Source: Acidobacteriota bacterium (GTDB taxonomy: Bacteria; Acidobacteriota; Vicinamibacteria; Fen-336). Taken from it: a stretch of DNA of 64,000 nucleotides. This document shows positions 59,470-64,000 of the stretch, piece after piece. The stretch spans positions 24,089 to 88,088 of the forward strand of contig JAJDNS010000081.1 of the NCBI GenBank assembly GCA_022340585.1, written 5' to 3'. The notes beneath the pieces are model-generated. The model was not told where the DNA came from. It saw only the letters and a list, made by a program, of their open reading frames with translations, and searched no databases. The position numbers and the translations under genes are program-made. Numbering within the stretch: position 1 is the stretch's first letter; the number at the start of each line of letters is the position of its first letter.

Positions 59470-61131
59470 TCAAGCTCCCCTGTCCGACCCGCCGTCTCCG
59501 GGATCCGGGGGGGGGGGCGCGGCGGGCGCGGCGTACCACTGGTCCTTCGGCACGACCTTGGGATCGGGGGGGTCGGCCCGGTAGGACGGCGTCATGATCT
59601 GGATGCCGTATTCGTTGAAGATGTCCTGGATGCTCCGGTGGAGGGCCGTGTAGAGCGAGTTCATCTGCCGGGGGTCGCTGCAGTACACGTTGAGCTCGTA
59701 GTTGACCGCGTAGTCGGCGAGGGCCCGCTGGAGGACGAAGGGGCGGGGCTCCTCCAGGAGTCCGGGGGTCCGCCCGGCCGCCAGCAGGAGCATGGCCTCC
59801 ACCTGGCGCCAGGGGACCTCGTAGCCGATCCCGACCGTGGTGTGGAGGATGAGCCCCTTGTCGACGGCGAGGGAGGTGTAGTTGACGATCTCGCTGTTGA
59901 GGATCGTGGCGTTGGGGATCACCACCTCCTCGTTCTTGGGGGTCTTGACGGTGGTGACCTGGAGGCGGATGTCGGTGACGTCTCCGATCGTGCCACCGAC
60001 CTTCACCCGGTCTCCCACCCGGAAGGCACGGCGGTAGGTCATCGTGTAGCCGGCGACGATGTTGGAGATGGCCGACGTGGACCCGAGGGAGAGGATGACG
60101 CCGGCGAACAGCGACACCCCCTTGAACGCCTCCGATCCCGACCCGGGGATGTAGGGATAGGCCACGACCACGGCGAAGGCGATGACCGCCATCCGTACGA
60201 TCTTGTAGGTGGGCCAGGCCCACTCGGCCTCAAAGGCCGCGAGGGTGATGGAGCCGCGGGCGACCCCGTCGAAGAAGAGGCGCAGCAGCTTGAGCCCGTA
60301 CCGGACGAGGAGGGCGAGGATCGCGAGGAACATCAGGTCCGGGATGTCGGCGAGGAAGGTTCTGCCCAGGGTCACCAGGGGGGTGACGACCCACGTGGTG
60401 AGCCGGACCGCGATGAAGCGCGTCCAGGGGAACAGGGCCAGGGTGAAGCTCAGGTAGAAGTAGACGAGCACCAGCAGGACGGCGGCCCGGATCGCGCTCA
60501 GCCCGCCCCTGGCCATCCCCTGGAGCCGGTCGGCCCGCAGGAGATCGAAGGACCTCTCTTCGAGCTCCTCGGCCTGATGCTTGAAGCGTCGGGCCACGAA
60601 CCGATCGATGCGCCGAAAGAGGGGGAGCAGCACCGCCACCAGGAGGGCGAAGATGGCGGTTGCTGCGAAGGCCCGAGCCCCGTCGGTCCCGAGCCGGGTC
60701 GGCTTCCGCGCCTCCCGGTACCGCACGATCGCCGCCTTGACGGCTTCCCGCTGGGCGAGGGCCAGCTCGCGAGCGGTCAGCCCCTCGAGGCGAGCATCGG
60801 CCGAGAGCACGAGGCCGAGGAAGTGGCTGCCCGCCCTGACCGCTATCCCGTCCTCGGTCTCGACGATCTCCAGTGCGCTCGGGTCGACCTTCGGATCCCG
60901 TGCGGCCTCGACGATCATCGCGATACGTCGAGCGGCACGCTGCTCGGCCGGGAAGGCCGACGCGCCGCGCACCCGGTACAGGACGACCCCGTCGATCTCG
61001 ACGGGCGCGGTCGGGATCCCCATCTCCGGACCGAGGGCTGCCTCCGGGCTCTGGGCCCGGGCTCCGGGGACGCCGGCCAGAAGGACCAGCAGAATGGCCA
61101 TCGTGAACCCCGGGTGGCGGGATGAGGTCAT
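59470..61131 (-). CDS. MscS-family mechanosensitive channel with periplasmic N-terminal domain
   Basis: A 553-aa membrane protein. The ATG at 61131 with GGGAG upstream is preferred over one ten codons earlier, because a signal peptide (PGFTMAILLVLLAGVPGARAQ) follows directly. Residues 25-155 are periplasmic. Helices lie at about 158-180, 222-240, 275-292 and 325-340. The MscS pore and beta domain follow: GVILSLGSTSAISNIVAGYTMTYRRAFRVGDRVKVGGTIGDVTDI and VVIPNATILNSEIVNYT. It should open under membrane tension and release solutes. The C-terminal tail contains an 11-base C-run (59507-59517) coding Pro, a possible slippage site. Confidence 0.92.
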   Translation of the reverse strand: MTSSRHPGFTMAILLVLLAGVPGARAQSPEAALGPEMGIPTAPVEIDGVVLYRVRGASAFPAEQRAARRIAMIVEAARDPKVDPSALEIVETEDGIAVRAGSHFLGLVLSADARLEGLTARELALAQREAVKAAIVRYREARKPTRLGTDGARAFAATAIFALLVAVLLPLFRRIDRFVARRFKHQAEELEERSFDLLRADRLQGMARGGLSAIRAAVLLVLVYFYLSFTLALFPWTRFIAVRLTTWVVTPLVTLGRTFLADIPDLMFLAILALLVRYGLKLLRLFFDGVARGSITLAAFEAEWAWPTYKIVRMAVIAFAVVVAYPYIPGSGSEAFKGVSLFAGVILSLGSTSAISNIVAGYTMTYRRAFRVGDRVKVGGTIGDVTDIRLQVTTVKTPKNEEVVIPNATILNSEIVNYTSLAVDKGLILHTTVGIGYEVPWRQVEAMLLLAAGRTPGLLEEPRPFVLQRALADYAVNYELNVYCSDPRQMNSLYTALHRSIQDIFNEYGIQIMTPSYRADPPDPKVVPKDQWYAAPAAPPPPDPGDGGSDRGA

Positions 61132-61298
61132 GGCGTTGACTCCCTTTCCGTGAGATGCCATGAGGAGCGTACCGCCATTCTCGAAGTCGTTCCAGAGTCA
61201 GCGCGGAAGGCGAAGGTCCGAGGCCGGATCGAGGCGGTAATGTCAGCGGGCCCGGAGGCCGAGTCAGGTCGGGCGGTCCCGCCGAGAAGGAATGAGGC

Positions 61299-61304
61299 TA
61301 GAAT
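61299..61304 (+). promoter_or_regulatory. candidate -10 box TAGAAT upstream of the ATP-grasp fusion gene
   Basis: TAGAAT preceded by GGC lies 21 bases before the ATG at 61326. No -35 visible. Confidence 0.4.
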
Positions 61305-61325
61305 CGCGACAGGGGGCCCCTCCAG

Positions 61326-63482
61326 ATGAAGATCGCCATCGTCTACAACCGGAACAGCCAGAGTGTCATCAACCTCTTCGGCATGCCGAACCGCGAGAAG
61401 ATCGGCATGAAGACGATCGAGCGCCTCGCCAACGCGCTCCGCAGGGGGGGGCACCAGGTGACGGCGTTCGAGGGGGACAAGGACCTCATCGCCAGGCTCG
61501 AGGACTTCATGCCCCGGGTGGTCCACGGCGAGCGCCCCGGGATGGTCTTCAACGTGTCCTACGGGCTCCAGGGACAGGCGCGCTACACCCACGTGCCCAG
61601 CATTCTGGAGATGGTGGGGATCCCCTACGTCGCCTCGGGGCCGATGGGGCACTCCCTCTCCCTGGACAAGGTCGTCACGAAGATGATCCTCAAGCAGAAC
61701 GGCCTGCCCACGCCCGACTTCACGGTGATGCACGCACCGGACGCGCAGATTCCGGAGCTCCCGTACCCGATGATCGTCAAGCCTCGGAACGAGTCGGTCT
61801 CCTTCGGTCTCAAGGTCGTTCAAGACGAGAAGGAGCTGCGGGAGGCGGCCGGGGTGATCTTCGACGAGTACAACCAGCCGGTCCTCGTCGAACAGTACAT
61901 CGAGGGCCGCGAGGTCAACGTCGGCCTCCTCGGCAACAACCCGCCGGAGGCCTTTCCGCCGGTGCAGCTCGACTTTGGCGACGGCCCGGCCGTGTACAGC
62001 TACGAGGACAAGACCGGCAAGAGCGGGCGGACCATCCAGCCCATCTGCCCGGCCCCGATCGGGGAGGCGCTCACTCGAAGAGCGCAGGAGATCGCGGTTG
62101 GCGCGTTCCAGGCCCTCGGGCTCCACGACTGCGCCCGCGTGGACATGCGCCTGGATGCCAACGACCAGCTCTACATTCTCGAGACCAACAGCCTCCCGAG
62201 CCTGGGCGAGCACGGCTCCTACCTCGTCGGGGCGGCGGCGGTTGGCCTGGACTTCACGGGCTTCGTCAACCGTCTGGTCGAGGTGGCGGCGGCCCGCTAC
62301 TTTGGAACCCCCGAGCCCCCGGTGCTCGACCCGCGGGGGGTCGACACGCGGTCCCACGCCGTGGGCTTCGTGACCCAGCGACGCGAGGCGATGGAGCGCC
62401 GGCTGCGGGACTGGGTGGCGCTGTCGAGCCCGACGTCGGACCCGGTGGGAATCCAGCAGGCGGTGCAGCGGGCGGGGGCGGTCTTCGACGACCTGGGGAT
62501 GGCGCAGGCGGGAGAGCTCACCGACGCGCCCCACGCCTACACCTGGCAGACGAGGGCGGGGCTGGACGGCGGGACCCTGCTCATCGCCCACCTCGACGTC
62601 TCCTCCATGGCGGCGACGCCTCACCAGCCGTTCCGACGCGATGCCGAGTGGCTGCACGGCGAGGGCATCGGCACCTCTCGCGCCCCCCTGGTCACCATCG
62701 AGTTCGCCCTGCGGGCCCTGCGGAGCATCCGTCGCCTGCGTCGCCTGCCCGTCGGCGTCCTGCTCTATGCCGACGAGGGCCGAGACGCCCGGGACAGCGC
62801 GGAGACGATCCGCGCCGCTGCCGCCCGGGCGAAGAGGGTCGTCGTGCTGCGCCCGGGCCTGCCCGACCAGGGGGCCATCCTGAAGCGCCGGGGCAACCGG
62901 CGCTTCCAGCTCCGCATCGCGGGCGACGCCGTGAGCCTCGGCCGGGCGAGCCGGAAGCCCGGCGTGCTCCGGTGGGCGTGGGACCGCCTCGAGGCCCTCT
63001 CCCATCTGGGATCGGCCCGGAGCCGGGTGTCGGTGTCGGTCCTGGCGATGGCGACGGAACGACACCCGATGCGCCTGCCCTACCGGGTCACGGCGACTCT
63101 CCTCATGACCTACCCCGACGCGAAGACGGCGGACCACACCGAGGAGCGGATGCGGACCATCCTGGGCAAGCGCGGGCCGAGGTGGGAGCTCGTCCGCGAG
63201 GCCGACCGTCCCCCGATGCGTGAGCGCCCGATCAACACCCGGCTCTACAGGGCGCTGGCCGGGGTGGCCGCGGAGCACGGAGTGACGCTCAAGAAGGACA
63301 GCTCGGCCTGGGCCTCGGTGGCCGGACTCGTACCCGCGAAGACGGCCACGGTCTGCGGCTTCGGTCCCACGACGATGGAGCGGGGCACGCCCCAGGAGGC
63401 GGTCTCACGGATGGCCCTCGTCCAGCACACCCTCATCCTCGCCGACTTCCTGGCTCGCGAGCTGGAGAAGAAGAAGGCGTAG
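61326..63482 (+). CDS. ATP-grasp (D-Ala-D-Ala ligase-like) domain fused to a degenerate M20 peptidase domain
   Basis: A 718-aa cytoplasmic fusion. Residues 1-330 are an ATP-grasp ligase of the D-Ala-D-Ala type: MKIAIVYNRNSQ, PYVASGPMGHSLSLDKVVTK, ATP-binding Lys152 in PMIVKPRNES, VLVEQYIEGREVNVGLLG, and the metal ligands Asp273 (ARVDMRLD), Glu286 and Asn288 (LETNSLPSL). Residues 350-718 follow the M20 peptidase layout: TLLIAHLDVSS (His422-x-Asp424), YADEGRDA (Glu484) and VCGFGPTTMERGTPQEAV. The bridging Asp (expected AxDxK; here GIGTSRA) and the last His (expected AHTP; here MERGTP) are missing, so peptidase activity is doubtful. It may join amino acids or peptides, with the second domain holding a substrate. 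Confidence 0.85.
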   Translation: MKIAIVYNRNSQSVINLFGMPNREKIGMKTIERLANALRRGGHQVTAFEGDKDLIARLEDFMPRVVHGERPGMVFNVSYGLQGQARYTHVPSILEMVGIPYVASGPMGHSLSLDKVVTKMILKQNGLPTPDFTVMHAPDAQIPELPYPMIVKPRNESVSFGLKVVQDEKELREAAGVIFDEYNQPVLVEQYIEGREVNVGLLGNNPPEAFPPVQLDFGDGPAVYSYEDKTGKSGRTIQPICPAPIGEALTRRAQEIAVGAFQALGLHDCARVDMRLDANDQLYILETNSLPSLGEHGSYLVGAAAVGLDFTGFVNRLVEVAAARYFGTPEPPVLDPRGVDTRSHAVGFVTQRREAMERRLRDWVALSSPTSDPVGIQQAVQRAGAVFDDLGMAQAGELTDAPHAYTWQTRAGLDGGTLLIAHLDVSSMAATPHQPFRRDAEWLHGEGIGTSRAPLVTIEFALRALRSIRRLRRLPVGVLLYADEGRDARDSAETIRAAAARAKRVVVLRPGLPDQGAILKRRGNRRFQLRIAGDAVSLGRASRKPGVLRWAWDRLEALSHLGSARSRVSVSVLAMATERHPMRLPYRVTATLLMTYPDAKTADHTEERMRTILGKRGPRWELVREADRPPMRERPINTRLYRALAGVAAEHGVTLKKDSSAWASVAGLVPAKTATVCGFGPTTMERGTPQEAVSRMALVQHTLILADFLARELEKKKA

Positions 63483-64000
63483 CGGGCCGGGAGCGGTCGA
63501 GATCGAGCCGAGCCAGCGCATTCCAGAAGCGCTCTCGCAGCTCGCGAAGACGCTCGGGGTCCCCGCGGCGCCGGTCAGGGTCGAACCAGGGATCCGTGAG
63601 GTAGAGCGAGCGGTTCATCTCCACCTGGATCCAGGGCAGCGGATGGCGGCCGTGGCGCCGGGTGATGTAGCCACCCTTGAAGGGACGGTTGAGGGTGACG
63701 TCTCCAGGGCGGCACTCGAAGGCGTCGACGAGCCGGGCGGCCAGCTCTCTCAGCAGGCCGTCGTCGCAGGTCACCCCGTCGCCGTTGCTCACACAGAACA
63801 GCGGCCGCGGCCGGTCCGCGTCGGGTGCGACCGGCGGCGGCACCGCGGCCATGGAGTGACAGTCCAGGGCGAGGACGGCGCCGGCGTCCCGAGCCTCTTC
63901 TTCGAGCGCCGCGTGGTAGGTCCGGTGGTAGCGCGCCAGCAGGCGCTCGGTCGTCTCGTCGTCGAGGGACGCCGAGTAAATCGGCCGGTCGAAGCAGGTC
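63433..64000 (-). CDS. N-formylglutamate amidohydrolase-like protein (runs off right edge)
   Basis: The C-terminal 188 residues are in the window; the start lies beyond base 64000. Motifs fit the N-formylglutamate amidohydrolase (FGase) family: CFDRPIYSASLDD, ERLLARYHRTYHAALEEE, the metal-type AVLALDCHSM, LFCVSNGDGVTCDD, NRPFKGGYITRRHGR and WIQVEMNRSLYL. The enzyme releases formate from N-formylglutamate in histidine breakdown, although many homologues act on other N-acyl amino acids. Its last 50 bases overlap the convergent ATP-grasp gene. No other hut genes are visible. Confidence 0.78.
   Translation of the reverse strand, partial: TCFDRPIYSASLDDETTERLLARYHRTYHAALEEEARDAGAVLALDCHSMAAVPPPVAPDADRPRPLFCVSNGDGVTCDDGLLRELAARLVDAFECRPGDVTLNRPFKGGYITRRHGRHPLPWIQVEMNRSLYLTDPWFDPDRRRGDPERLRELRERFWNALARLDLDRSRPATPSSSPAREPGSRRG

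Noticed and set aside
1..64000. CRISPR arrays, tRNA or rRNA genes, insertion sequences, prophage
   Set aside because: No regularly spaced repeats, no tRNA T-arm/cloverleaf, no rRNA segments and no transposase or phage genes were seen by eye; a tool scan would be the final test.

Overview
The window is a very GC-rich bacterial chromosome segment, densely coded, with frequent GTG starts and strong GGAGG-type ribosome binding sites. No rRNA, tRNA, CRISPR array, prophage or insertion sequence was seen. A large Ser/Thr kinase with a TolB-like propeller and a short 'RW..VDALF.EAL' N-terminal module, a DUF222/HNH protein, and many Tat-exported or lipid-anchored catabolic enzymes point to an Acidobacteriota-like organism or a relative such as Gemmatimonadota. 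This placement is an inference.

Layout. 1-5.7 kb: a GH78-like gene running off the left edge, a GH43 enzyme, and a minus-strand operon of a Tat-exported galactonate-dehydratase-like enzyme, a fused TctC-TctB protein and TctA. 6-8.4 kb: an unknown lipoprotein, an NCS1 permease and a coupled 58-aa membrane protein. 8.5-16.9 kb: an exported SelA-family PLP protein, then a tightly packed plus-strand operon (two GH109-like proteins, an amidohydrolase, GH20 hexosaminidase, NodB deacetylase) that looks like an amino-sugar glycan module. 16.9-24.5 kb: esterase, a VOC/coiled-coil lipoprotein/DUF4380 operon, a Spy/CpxP-like protein beside a broken response regulator, a frameshifted lipoprotein and an FKBP lipoprotein. 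24.6-28.1 kb: a second NCS1 permease with a structured leader, and a MinD-like ATPase coupled to a J-like/HTH protein. 28.2-33.2 kb: a three-gene operon (SDR, IlvD/EDD dehydratase, class III aminotransferase) divergent from a LacI regulator, with a near-consensus promoter and operator between them. 33.2-42.2 kb: a CBM9 protein, M24 peptidase, quinone oxidoreductase, SMP-30 lactonase, GH30-like and GH140-like enzymes. 42.1-53.3 kb: HNH protein, Ser/Thr kinase, two convergent family-3 binding proteins, REC-GAF-GGDEF cyclase, ThuA and VCBS proteins, and a TAXI binding protein. 53.3-64 kb: FGE-fold protein, exported Gfo/Idh/MocA oxidoreductase, GH32, cobalamin-type radical SAM protein, MscS channel, an ATP-grasp/M20 fusion and an N-formylglutamate amidohydrolase running off the right edge.

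How it fits together: the genes describe a scavenger of plant, algal or mucin-like polysaccharides. Glycosidases release sugars and amino sugars in the periplasm, Tat-exported oxidoreductases and dehydratases may transform them there, and a tripartite transporter and permeases import the products. A LacI-controlled set of sugar-acid enzymes acts in the cytoplasm. The most notable items are a three-copy, about 75-nt double-hairpin repeat next to regulatory regions, the TctC-TctB fusion, the ATP-grasp/degenerate-M20 fusion, and the structured leader of the second NCS1 permease.
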